Positions 17,348 through 25,060 of a stretch of 36,797 bases of DNA are shown piece by piece. How positions within the stretch are numbered: position 1 is the stretch's first letter; each line of letters opens with the position of its first letter. A program made the position numbers and the translations under genes. The notes beneath the pieces were generated by a model. The model was not told the DNA's origin. It did not search any database and saw only the letters and a list, made by a program, of their open reading frames with translations. This DNA is from Bacillus sp. FJAT-49736 (GTDB lineage Bacteria > Bacillota > Bacilli > Bacillales > Bacillaceae_C), in the NCBI RefSeq assembly GCF_018343615.1, contig NZ_JAGYPI010000009.1:3204-40000 (forward strand), in the 5' to 3' direction.

Positions 17348-18655
17348 ATGAGGCCAGGTAAAGGAATAAAAAGAATATTGGTAAGTATATCCATACTCAT
17401 TGTTCTTTTCCAATCATTTTTCCCGTATATCGCAGCAGCATCGACAGTAGAACCATGGTCAGGAAATAGTTGGTCAGGAAATAGTTGGAGTGGGAACTCC
17501 TGGAGCGGAAATGATTGGGAAGGTAAAACGTGGGAAGGTGATCCTTGGAAGGGGAACTCTTGGGAGGGTCAGTCCTGGGAAGGTCAAGGAACCAAAGGAA
17601 ATACTACCCAAGGAAATGGAACTCAAGGGGATACCACACAGGGTAATGGAACAAATAGAAGTGGAACCCAAGGGGATACCACACAGGGAAACGGAACAAA
17701 TGGAAGTGGAACCCAAGGGGATAATACAAAAGGTAACGGAACAAATGGAAGTGGGGCCCAAGGAGAAAATACACAAGGTAATGGAACTCAAGGGGATACC
17801 ACACAAGGTGCAGGAACAGATGGAAATGGAACATCAAGCAATACCACTAAAGGTAAAGGCACACAAGGTGAGGAATCAGAGTTTAGCTACCCAGGTATCT
17901 ATGACTGGGCAAAGTTAGGAATTAAGGATGTTGGCACCGATATTTATAAGAAATGGGCAAAAGGTGAAATTGATCCGTCCATGTTCTCAGATTGGAAAAA
18001 TACTAACTTTAAAGATTTTAGAGGTAAGTTAGGGAGACAAATTCTCACTGGGACATTTAAGATGTATACTGAAGATATTGACTTATATGGAACAGTATAC
18101 GACGGAATGGATGCACCAGAAGCAATAAAGAATTTTAAGGATAATTATGGGCACTTGAAACAAGTTTCAACAGATAGTATCCATTTTCTTAATCAGCTTA
18201 AAAGAAACCCTGCTAGTCTAAGAGGTATCATTAATCCCTCAAACTACTCAAACATAGGTAGTGCTATTGCTGATGGATATAGAAACTTCAAAGGTATGAG
18301 TGCTTTATCCAAGGCTAATGTAGTAACTGCTGGTGTCGGTGCTGTTTTTGCCGGCTATGATACTTACAAAAGTATCAAAGATTTTGGAGGATCAAAGGAT
18401 AAAGTTTCTGCGGGAGCAGATATTGCTTCAAATCTAGGTAGTTTTTTAATGGATGCAGGAACAGTAGCAGCCGTTATCCCAGGGGGGCAAGTTGTAGCGG
18501 GAGCTGTAGTAGCAGCAGGAGCAGTATTATGGATCGGAGGAAAATTAGTTAAACACCGAAAAACGATTATTAAAGCAATTACACACCCTATTAAAACCGT
18601 AAAAGATACCTTTTCAAAAACTTGGGGGAAACTTAAAGGGGTGTTTGGCCATTAA
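17348..18655 (+). CDS. Secreted five-residue-repeat protein of the Tad locus
   Basis: I do not recognise this 435-residue protein. Residues 1-31 are a Sec signal peptide (basic start, hydrophobic ILVSISILIVLF core, cut near AAA|S). Residues 37-176 are 28 consecutive five-residue units in one unbroken register. The first nine begin with Trp (W37, 42, 47, 52, 57, 62, 67, 72, 77; type W-S/E/K-G-x-x), the next 19 with Thr (one Ala), and glycine is third in 26 of 28. Residues 177-435 are a folded-looking domain with a small-residue-rich hydrophobic segment (AGTVAAVIPGGQVVAGAVVA) and a basic amphipathic end. AAGGGGAAGG precedes the ATG. The position suggests an adhesin, a pilus-associated surface protein or an effector; the end resembles helical membrane-active domains, but that is inference. 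Confidence 0.85.
   Translation: MRPGKGIKRILVSISILIVLFQSFFPYIAAASTVEPWSGNSWSGNSWSGNSWSGNDWEGKTWEGDPWKGNSWEGQSWEGQGTKGNTTQGNGTQGDTTQGNGTNRSGTQGDTTQGNGTNGSGTQGDNTKGNGTNGSGAQGENTQGNGTQGDTTQGAGTDGNGTSSNTTKGKGTQGEESEFSYPGIYDWAKLGIKDVGTDIYKKWAKGEIDPSMFSDWKNTNFKDFRGKLGRQILTGTFKMYTEDIDLYGTVYDGMDAPEAIKNFKDNYGHLKQVSTDSIHFLNQLKRNPASLRGIINPSNYSNIGSAIADGYRNFKGMSALSKANVVTAGVGAVFAGYDTYKSIKDFGGSKDKVSAGADIASNLGSFLMDAGTVAAVIPGGQVVAGAVVAAGAVLWIGGKLVKHRKTIIKAITHPIKTVKDTFSKTWGKLKGVFGH
17456..17875 (+). repeat. 15-bp tandem repeat coding for W/TxGxx units
   Basis: The DNA that codes for the pentapeptide units repeats every 15 bp, for example TGGTCAGGAAATAGT early on, and later longer 30- to 45-bp blocks built around CAAGGGGATACCACAC and GGTAATGGAACAAAT. 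The nearly identical larger blocks indicate recent slippage or recombination, so copy number probably varies between strains. Early W-type units and later T-type units share the period and phase. Confidence 0.85.
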
Positions 18656-18668
18656 GGAGAAGTGAAAA

Positions 18669-19457
18669 TTGGATAATAGAGAAAGTCTAATTAAAAAACA
18701 CAAAAAATTTTTTGAAACCCCAAAACCATTTCCATTGAAATATAGGAATGGTGACCAAGAAATCGAGATGATTCAATATAAAATACTCAAGACTGAATCA
18801 AACTGGGGCTTCCTTTTTTTTCCGTACAATTTAGAATATAAAGTTTTATTTGATGTGTTTCAAAAAACAATGTTAATGGATGATTATTTAAACGTCTTAT
18901 TTAGTGTAGATAAAGTTTATTTGAATTTTGCAACTGGAGAAAATGCTTATGTGATGTATCGAAACCAATTATTAAAAGAATTTGATTACGAATTAATTTC
19001 TGAAATTATAACAGCAATAAATGATTGGGAAAAATATATGGGAAATATAAAACAAGCGGGCCAAGAAAAAGAAAAATATGATAGAGAAATTGTAAAGAAA
19101 GGGTACTTTGATGATTCTATTCTTTATCATTATAGTGTCTTAAGTGGCAAATCAAAAATAAACATGCTTTATCAACAAGAGAAACAATTGCAGGTACATT
19201 ATTTATCTAAAAAAGCAAATTTAGATATGCAGAGTAAAAGTAAACTAATGCAGGAAATGTATAAAGAAGTAATAAAACCCCAAACAGAAATTGAAATAAA
19301 AAGAACTATTAATAAAACGATAAATTACGATAAGTTTAAACAAATGGATGAAGACTCCTTGGTCAAATTTGCGGAAAATAAAAATATCGATTTCGTAAAG
19401 AATTTTTTCAATGAAAAACATTTTAAAAGTGTTGTAAGAAATCCAGCCGTAAAGTAG
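18669..19457 (+). CDS. Unrecognised soluble protein in the Tad locus
   Basis: The 262-residue product has no signal peptide or membrane segment and matches no family I can name. It is rich in K, E, N and Y and looks mostly helical in its second half (long charged stretches from about 125 to 230). The start is a TTG at 18669 that follows AAGGAGAAGTG by about 8 nt; no ATG fits. It begins 13 bp after the secreted repeat protein gene, so it is very probably coexpressed. A cytoplasmic partner or chaperone of the exported protein, or an immunity-type protein, would fit this place; neither is shown by the sequence. Confidence 0.75.
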   Translation: MDNRESLIKKHKKFFETPKPFPLKYRNGDQEIEMIQYKILKTESNWGFLFFPYNLEYKVLFDVFQKTMLMDDYLNVLFSVDKVYLNFATGENAYVMYRNQLLKEFDYELISEIITAINDWEKYMGNIKQAGQEKEKYDREIVKKGYFDDSILYHYSVLSGKSKINMLYQQEKQLQVHYLSKKANLDMQSKSKLMQEMYKEVIKPQTEIEIKRTINKTINYDKFKQMDEDSLVKFAENKNIDFVKNFFNEKHFKSVVRNPAVK

Positions 19458-19467
19458 GAGAAATATT

Positions 19468-20142
19468 ATGTTTGCTGACTTAAAATCTGTAACTAAGTTT
19501 TATCTAGGTCGATTTGAAGCAGTATTATTAATGGCGGTAACGATCTTATTACCGATTTTACTTTGCCATTCATTTGTTGTTAATACTATTTATTTGTTAG
19601 TTGTTGACCGTGCTACGGAAATTGCAGGTGATTTCTACTACTCTCTTGTTTCATTCCAAACATTTATTTTTTCTTTATCCCCCTTTATTCTTCTGTTAAA
19701 AGAAGATTACTATAATGGGGAAATTAGATTCAAAAAAATCTATGTTGACTTTTTTATTCGAGCTTTTCAGCTGTTTATATTTTCAATCATATTTTCAATT
19801 ATTGTAGCTTTTGGAGTTTTCTTCTTTGTTATTCCAGGTATTGTGGCTTGTATCTTAATGATAGGAATACCTTTTACAGCATTGATACAAGATAAGAATA
19901 TTTGGAAATCGTTGCGTACCTCATATATATTTGGAAAGCAAAACTTTTTTAAATTGCTTGTTATGATTTTATTAGTAAGTGGGTTTGAAATAATAATAGA
20001 CTTTATTTCACAGTTTCTAGTCTATAAAGTTACTGATTTAGCTGCAGCACAAATGTTGGTACAAATGATTATTAACATGATAATTTTCCCTGTTCTTGCC
20101 ATGTGGCTATCTAAGTTTTATCTATCTTGGTTAGAAAAGTAA
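19468..20142 (+). CDS. Unrecognised polytopic membrane protein in the Tad locus
   Basis: This 224-residue protein has five to six hydrophobic helices. They lie at about 18-46, 62-76, 91-115 (FIFSIIFSIIVAFGVFFFVIPG), 116-128, 160-180 and 190-212. A proline-glycine kink VIPGIVACILMIGIPF and a KSLRTSYIFGKQNFFKLL segment resemble the YciC/DUF975-like group of membrane proteins, but only loosely. It starts 10 bp after the previous gene with AGGAGAAAT before the ATG. Possible roles include an accessory membrane factor for the Tad machine or an immunity/transport protein for the secreted repeat protein. The function is unknown. Confidence 0.75.
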   Translation: MFADLKSVTKFYLGRFEAVLLMAVTILLPILLCHSFVVNTIYLLVVDRATEIAGDFYYSLVSFQTFIFSLSPFILLLKEDYYNGEIRFKKIYVDFFIRAFQLFIFSIIFSIIVAFGVFFFVIPGIVACILMIGIPFTALIQDKNIWKSLRTSYIFGKQNFFKLLVMILLVSGFEIIIDFISQFLVYKVTDLAAAQMLVQMIINMIIFPVLAMWLSKFYLSWLEK

Positions 20143-20216
20143 AAATGCTTTGTAAAAAGAGGAAATAAGTCGTAATATGGGGGAGTTTATTTTCCCATGA
20201 AGGGTAGGGCAAAAAG

Positions 20217-21605
20217 TTGAATAAAAGGCTTATTATACTAGTGATTAGTGCGTTAGTTCTATTAAGCGGATGCGGTTCAAAAGAAATAACCAATAAACAT
20301 AATGATAAAGAAAAAGAGACAAAAGTCGTTCAACAGGGAAAGGTTAATGAAAATACTGGAAATGAAAATAGTCAAGATCCTTTAGAGTCAGATATTTTGA
20401 AAAATGTTCCCGCAGCTCCAACAGATTCAAAAGGCTTTATTCAACAAGAGGTTGGAGAATTTGCCGGAGAAAATAACTTTTATGATAACGATAAAATAAA
20501 AGCTGAAATAAGGAAACTTCCACCTTTAAAAGAAAATCCGACAAGCGAAGAATTAGATGCTTATTACAATTATGCTTATCAATTAATTTCTGCGGATTTT
20601 CCGGATCCAGAAGACATCATTAAAAAGTGGGAATTTGCGAATTTCGGAAGCCCAGATATGCCGGACAAAAGATATCAATTTAAAAACAACTATAATATAG
20701 AGATTATTCTCGATTCAAGCGGCAGTATGGCAAATGCCGTTGGCTCCAAAACAAGAATGCAAATGGCAAAGGATGCCATTAAAAACTTTCTTAGCCGAGT
20801 TCCACAAGAAGCGAATGTTTCTTTGAGAGTTTATGGACATAAAGGTACAAGCAAGGAAAGCGATAAAGTCAAATCATGCTCAGCTATTGAACAAGTCTAT
20901 GGATTTGACAAGTACAATGAATCAAAATTTAATCGCGCTTTGGAAAAGTTCCAACCGAGTGGCTGGACCCCATTAGCTAATTCACTACTAGAATCCAAGA
21001 AGGCCTTTGAAAAATATGATGCCAAAAAAAACACGAACTTAATTTATGTGGTCAGCGATGGAATTGAAACATGTGGTGGGGACCCTGTGAAGGTTGCAAA
21101 GAGTTTTAGTGACACAAATGTTTCTCCTATTATCAATGTCATAGGCTTTGGTGCGGACAAAGAAGCTCAAAAGCAATTAAAAGAAGTGGCAAAAGAGGCT
21201 AATGGAGTTTATACAACCGTCTCCAACGAACGAGAACTAAGTAATGAGTTTGCAAGAGCGGAAGATGTATTGAATAGATGGAAGGAATGGAAGCAAAAAT
21301 CACTAAAAGAGATAGATTGGCAAAGAGTAAGGAATAATTTTGACATATTAGGGTTTACAAATGAATGGTCACGACTTACAACTCAACAAAGTGTAGACAT
21401 AAATCATGTGTTTCAAGTTATGCAGGATGAAAAGATTATTAGCGTCTTCCAGAAAGACGACTTACAAGCTAGAAGTAATCAAATGGAAGATAGCTTAATG
21501 AGAGCTAAACAAGAATTAGAAACAGACCTTAAACAAATTAGTTTAGAAAACCTCGAAAAAGTAAAACAAGAAATCGAACAAAAATACAACGATAACACAA
21601 AGTAA
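20217..21605 (+). CDS. Lipoprotein with von Willebrand factor A domain
   Basis: The 462-residue product has a lipoprotein signal (VLLSGC, lipid-modified Cys19) and a disordered N/K/E-rich linker. A VWA domain from about residue 160 to 345 has a complete metal-ion adhesion site: D166-S-S168-G-S170, T251 in GWTPLAN and D281 in SDGIETCGG. A helical, charged C-terminal tail (about 350-462) looks like a coiled coil. The TTG start at 20217 follows AGGGTAGGG by about 8 nt. VWA domains bind proteins through a metal ion. In a pilus locus it could be a surface-anchored adhesin or an assembly factor that grips the pilus or the repeat protein. Two cysteines (in KSCSAI and ETCGG) might form a disulfide. 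Confidence 0.85.
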   Translation: MNKRLIILVISALVLLSGCGSKEITNKHNDKEKETKVVQQGKVNENTGNENSQDPLESDILKNVPAAPTDSKGFIQQEVGEFAGENNFYDNDKIKAEIRKLPPLKENPTSEELDAYYNYAYQLISADFPDPEDIIKKWEFANFGSPDMPDKRYQFKNNYNIEIILDSSGSMANAVGSKTRMQMAKDAIKNFLSRVPQEANVSLRVYGHKGTSKESDKVKSCSAIEQVYGFDKYNESKFNRALEKFQPSGWTPLANSLLESKKAFEKYDAKKNTNLIYVVSDGIETCGGDPVKVAKSFSDTNVSPIINVIGFGADKEAQKQLKEVAKEANGVYTTVSNERELSNEFARAEDVLNRWKEWKQKSLKEIDWQRVRNNFDILGFTNEWSRLTTQQSVDINHVFQVMQDEKIISVFQKDDLQARSNQMEDSLMRAKQELETDLKQISLENLEKVKQEIEQKYNDNTK

Positions 21606-21637
21606 CCTTCATAAATAGTTAAAGAGGTACTTAAAAG

Positions 21638-22066
21638 ATGAAAATTCGAAAAAAGTATATTGGAAACGAGGATGGCTCCGCGACATTAGAGTTTATAGGG
21701 ATGATCCCTTTAGTATTCATTATAGTTATGGTTGCATGGCAGTTAATTGTTGCAGTACATTCTGCTGTACTTGCTCAGTCTGCTGCCAACGAAGCGGCAA
21801 AGGTATACTCATTGACAACTGATCCCTATGATGCCGAGGATTCAGCCAAAAAGATTATTGATACCAGCAAAAACTATTTGTCAATGGAGGAAACGAAGAT
21901 AGAAGATGATGACCATCATAATGCCAAGGATATTAAACTCAAGAAGTTTAAAGCAACCGTCAAAGTAAATATCCAATATATTTTTCTTCCAAAAAAATTA
22001 TTTAAGGATGGGAACACACCCTCATTTTCTTTCACTTCCTCTGCTTCTGGAAGGACGATGGATTAA
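21638..22066 (+). CDS. tadE: TadE-like minor pseudopilin
   Basis: The 142-residue protein has the TadE layout. A short basic leader is followed by DG|SATLEFIG, with glutamate at +5 after a Gly13 cut, then one membrane helix (about 20-45, MIPLVFIIVMVAWQLIVAVH). AQSAANEAAK is a common TadE/TadG helix, and a small beta-rich outer domain follows. The cut motif closely resembles that of the Flp-like pilin, so the same peptidase probably processes both. AGAGG precedes the ATG. Its stop codon abuts the start of the next gene (TAA|ATG). Confidence 0.85.
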   Translation: MKIRKKYIGNEDGSATLEFIGMIPLVFIIVMVAWQLIVAVHSAVLAQSAANEAAKVYSLTTDPYDAEDSAKKIIDTSKNYLSMEETKIEDDDHHNAKDIKLKKFKATVKVNIQYIFLPKKLFKDGNTPSFSFTSSASGRTMD

Positions 22067-22795
22067 ATGCGCAAACTAAGAAAAATGGTAAACAATGAAA
22101 AGGGAAATATATCCCTCCTCATGATTGCAATTATGGGAGGGATGCTCGTTCTATTTGTGTTTATTTTGAACTTATCAAAGGCCCTCGCAGTTAAAGAACA
22201 GGCAAACACTACTGCTCAGCAAGCTAGTTTAGCCGCAACATCAGTCATCTATGATCATATTAATACGGCTATAGACCTTTATGATCTACATTTATTGAGC
22301 TTGCCTTTAGAACCACCGCCGATACTGCTTTCTATGAAGGTATCTGAGTATAAGTCTAGTTTAGCTCATAATTTTAAATATCGTGACTATAGTGCAAATG
22401 AAATTAATATGGAGGCAATCGATCTTGCCATAAAATCTGAGCTAAGTGAAGGTTATGATCCACTTTTTTTGAAAGGGATTTTGGAAAGTAATCTAACAGG
22501 TTTAGTTCCAAGTATGATTAGTGTGGCAAGAGAGGTAATAAAAGAGAACCATGGAAATTTAGAGGATGCGGAAATGCGGTTTAAAGATAATCGCATCTAC
22601 ATAAAAGCTTCAAATGAGTATAAAGCAACAAATTACGATAAATTGCTTGAAGGGATGCACCGTAAGTTATTCCAAGAATCATCTGGCCCTGAAATTGATT
22701 TTCTAGGGGAATTGTCGATTTGGAATAACACGAAAATATTATTGCGAGAAAAAGATGATGATCAAAAAGATACCACTGATGTGGAATGGGAGTAA
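22067..22795 (+). CDS. tadG: TadG-like pilus assembly protein
   Basis: The 242-residue product starts with NNEKGNISLLMIAIMGGMLV, the TadG-type N-terminus, and has one membrane helix (about 17-36). The AKEQANTTAQQASLAATSV-type helix common to TadE/TadG pseudopilins follows, then an extracellular domain of about 180 residues ending in an acidic tail. At +5 after the KG site it has Leu, not Glu, so it may not be processed like Flp and TadE. There is no gap from tadE, so the two are coupled. The outer domain is unlike any I can name and is shorter than in proteobacterial TadG. Confidence 0.78.
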   Translation: MRKLRKMVNNEKGNISLLMIAIMGGMLVLFVFILNLSKALAVKEQANTTAQQASLAATSVIYDHINTAIDLYDLHLLSLPLEPPPILLSMKVSEYKSSLAHNFKYRDYSANEINMEAIDLAIKSELSEGYDPLFLKGILESNLTGLVPSMISVAREVIKENHGNLEDAEMRFKDNRIYIKASNEYKATNYDKLLEGMHRKLFQESSGPEIDFLGELSIWNNTKILLREKDDDQKDTTDVEWE

Positions 22796-22798
22796 AGT

Positions 22799-23023
22799 AT
22801 GGAGATGACCATGTCAAAGCGCGAGAAAAGATGGAGAAGATTCTACCTAATTCTGTTGATATTTATCTACGCTGTATTCGTTCCTGTTTCCGTACTAGAA
22901 TGGCTTATTGGTGACGAAAGATTTCCTTTAACTGCAATTGTTGTGAGTTTCGGATTACCGATGTTGCGCAAAAATCACATCAAATCGATAAGAGAAAAGG
23001 AAAATCACTTTACACAATCATAA
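22799..23023 (+). CDS. Small membrane protein at the end of the Tad operon
   Basis: A 74-residue product (70 if translation starts at the ATG at 22811, which is preceded by GGAG and gives MSKREKRWRRFY). It has a very basic N-terminus, two hydrophobic stretches (about 16-36 and 45-57) and a basic/polar tail. It starts 3 bp after the tadG-like gene. No family is recognised. It is probably the last intact gene of the Tad transcript; degraded coding sequence follows it and I see no clear terminator. Confidence 0.65.
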   Translation: MEMTMSKREKRWRRFYLILLIFIYAVFVPVSVLEWLIGDERFPLTAIVVSFGLPMLRKNHIKSIREKENHFTQS

Positions 23024-23434
23024 ATTACTTAAAGAAATGCAGGAATTAGATACTCAAGTGCATGATATAAGAAAGTATGCAACAGTTGAGCAGGTGATGC
23101 TAGGGATTCACTGTTGGCAGAACGAAATAGTATTGTATTTGATCAACTATGAGAATCAGGAGACTGCTTAATAGCTATTAACAATTATGTTGATTATTGT
23201 ACAGAGCCTTGAAGGCAAATTGATGGGGAGAGAGATGGTACTGCCCAAAAATTAATCCATTTATTAAATAGTTTTTTGATATCTAATAACATAAAAGTCT
23301 TACATAAATTGCTAGCAGGCTTTGAAAAAGACGAAAACGGGAACCCAACAACGTTTTCTCCAGGAAAAAAAGGATTGGAAGAACTAAATGTAAAATTAAA
23401 TTCCTATAAGCTGCACAATTTATTAAGGAATTAA
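23024..23434 (+). pseudogene. Remnants of one or more decayed genes
   Basis: Two open stretches look like real protein but lack proper starts. The first (about 23022-23171) reads KLLKEMQELDTQVHDIRKYA and ends ...NYENQETA-stop. The second (23213-23434, 73 codons with no start codon at its head) contains VLHKLLAGFEKDENGNPTTF and ends ...HNLLRN-stop. They are in different frames with stops between. I cannot name the parent gene. The remainder up to 23540 holds a further short coding-like scrap near 23464 and no intact gene. Confidence 0.5.
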
Positions 23435-23540
23435 AGACAACTATTAATTTGCGGAATTTTTAATATTATGATGGTCAAAATGAATTTGCAATTGAAAAGT
23501 TAAGATATAAGCAAAAAATTTCTTTTCGTGGGGATAAAAA

Positions 23541-24395
23541 ATGCAAACAACAATACTATCTCAAATAGTAAAACCACAAATAAAAAGGCACAAAAGAATG
23601 TTTGAGAAATATCAGTGTTTTAACTATATTTTCCGATATAAAAATAATGATTATCATTATGTAGCATATTATACTTCTAAAAAAAGTGTAAAGGGAATTC
23701 TAATCGTTACTAAGGATGGAACAATAGCAGAAAGAAACGAGGCAATAAAAATATGTCGGATGATCAATAACTATAATAATTTAATTGTATCAGCATCACG
23801 GAAATTATATGTCGAACTAAATCGACCTACTGAAGTGATGTACCATACAAAAAGATGGTTAGAGCTTTATTTTAATGATGTTAATTACGATATCGATCCA
23901 ATAAAGCCAGATATTGATCAAATTTATTATTCGGCAGATACGTTTATAAATGGGCAGAAACAATTACTAGAAATTAATGATTTCTTGGTAAAATCTGATA
24001 AAGATGTCCGTCTTACAAATCATATTCTAACAGAGGAACATGTAAAAGAGGCTGAACAAGTTCTTTCGGAATATTCATTAGTTATCCATAAGCAGGGGGT
24101 TACTCAATGGGAAACGATTGACTCCATTAAAAAGGTACTTAAGTTTATAGAAGAAAATGAAAGTAATTCGAATAAAAAAGAGTATAAAAGTTTAAGAAAA
24201 CAATTACTTAATTATATCCACCCTAGAAATATAAAAAGGTTACAAATGTCTCTGGATAATTATATTGATAAAAGAGTTGGCAGCGTTTTTGATCTACCGA
24301 AGGGGGAAGCAGGGATTGAGGCTTTCAAGGAATTGGATCAAAAGGAAACGGAATACTGTTTCCAGCACGATATTTTGCCGCTTTTAAGGAACTAA
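23541..24395 (+). CDS. Hypothetical protein, orphan
   Basis: The 284-residue product is soluble, with no signal or membrane helix, and belongs to no family I recognise. Residues 25-95 look beta-rich (FNYIFRYKNNDYHYVAYYT, then GILIVTKDGTIAERNEAIK), followed by a mostly helical, charged region with long E/K/N stretches (about 160-245). GGGGAT lies 5 nt before the ATG. Codon and base composition match the AT-rich surroundings. It sits between gene remnants and a repeat region, with no partner genes, so context gives no clue to function. Confidence 0.7.
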   Translation: MQTTILSQIVKPQIKRHKRMFEKYQCFNYIFRYKNNDYHYVAYYTSKKSVKGILIVTKDGTIAERNEAIKICRMINNYNNLIVSASRKLYVELNRPTEVMYHTKRWLELYFNDVNYDIDPIKPDIDQIYYSADTFINGQKQLLEINDFLVKSDKDVRLTNHILTEEHVKEAEQVLSEYSLVIHKQGVTQWETIDSIKKVLKFIEENESNSNKKEYKSLRKQLLNYIHPRNIKRLQMSLDNYIDKRVGSVFDLPKGEAGIEAFKELDQKETEYCFQHDILPLLRN

Positions 24396-24523
24396 CATTT
24401 CTATTTGCATCTTAAGAATACTTTAGAAAGTTTTAAACTACTCCATTATTATGCAAACTTATTTCAAAATATCTTCTATAGTTCCATAGAATTTCCCACT
24501 TGAATGTAAGATTCATATAATAA

Positions 24524-24705
24524 GTGGACCTCGGTTCCGGTATTTTCAATAAATGGATATAAAACAAGGGTTTAGCGGACACAGGGTACGTTATTTACAA
24601 AAAAACATAGGAAATCACTGCATTTTAACTATGTAACGGAACCAGTGTCCTCGAAAATCAAGAATTAGCCTGTTTTGTCACAGATAACGGAACTGTGGGC
24701 CTCCA
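24524..24705. repeat. Four-copy inverted repeat family in a non-coding stretch
   Basis: A unit of about 20 bp, roughly GGACacaGGTTCCGTTATTT, occurs twice on the plus strand (24524-24545 and 24575-24596) and twice inverted (24634-24650 and 24684-24702). The copies differ at several positions but share the GGTTCCGTTA-type core. The arrangement could fold into a large imperfect hairpin. It lies within about 700 bp without a gene (24396-25102). It may be a member of a genome-wide intergenic repeat; that cannot be tested from one window. Confidence 0.6.
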
Positions 24706-24786
24706 AACTTTGGAATGATTAATTCCATCATGAAAAAGGAACATTCCGATATAGACAAAGACTAAATGGAATATTTATCCAAACAG

Positions 24787-24807
24787 AAAAAACCGGCTCA
24801 CGGCCGG
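24787..24807 (-). terminator. Orphan terminator-like hairpin, minus strand
   Basis: On the minus strand, CCGGC, a 5-nt loop and GCCGG are followed by six T. It is about 300 bp beyond the lysP stop and beyond the main lysP terminator. It could be a second terminator for lysP read-through or the end of a lost gene. Confidence 0.5.
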
Positions 24808-25060
24808 CACAATAAAGGAGGTACTAGACATCTTTATGGGGGGAAGAGTCTAGTCGTATTTTTGCTGCTGCTTGTCTGTTAAGACTATATACATCATAAT
24901 ATCCAAACACTAAATTTTCATGAAAGAAAAATGATAATTTCATGAGAAACAAAATGTTCAAAAATAGGAAAAGTGAAAACGCCTGTTGATCGACGTACAA
25001 ACTTTTGAAATTGGCATTCAAATTATTCGTAGGGCTTGTACAAAAATATCTTCCAACCTG

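Noticed and set aside
17456-17875. CRISPR-like repetition
   Set aside because: The repeats are contiguous multiples of 15 bp inside a coding frame, with no unique spacers and no cas genes.
17474-17918. Open frames of 110 and 142 codons on both strands through the repeat region
   Set aside because: They are shadows of the 15-bp tandem repeat, which keeps other frames open. They have no ribosome binding sites, and the frame with the signal peptide and domain is the real gene.
11835-23023. Type II secretion or competence (ComG) system as the identity of the pilus locus
   Set aside because: The combination of CpaB, CpaE, CpaF, paired TadB/TadC and TadE/TadG with Flp-type cut sites is specific to Tad; ComG-type pilins and a ComGA-like order are absent.
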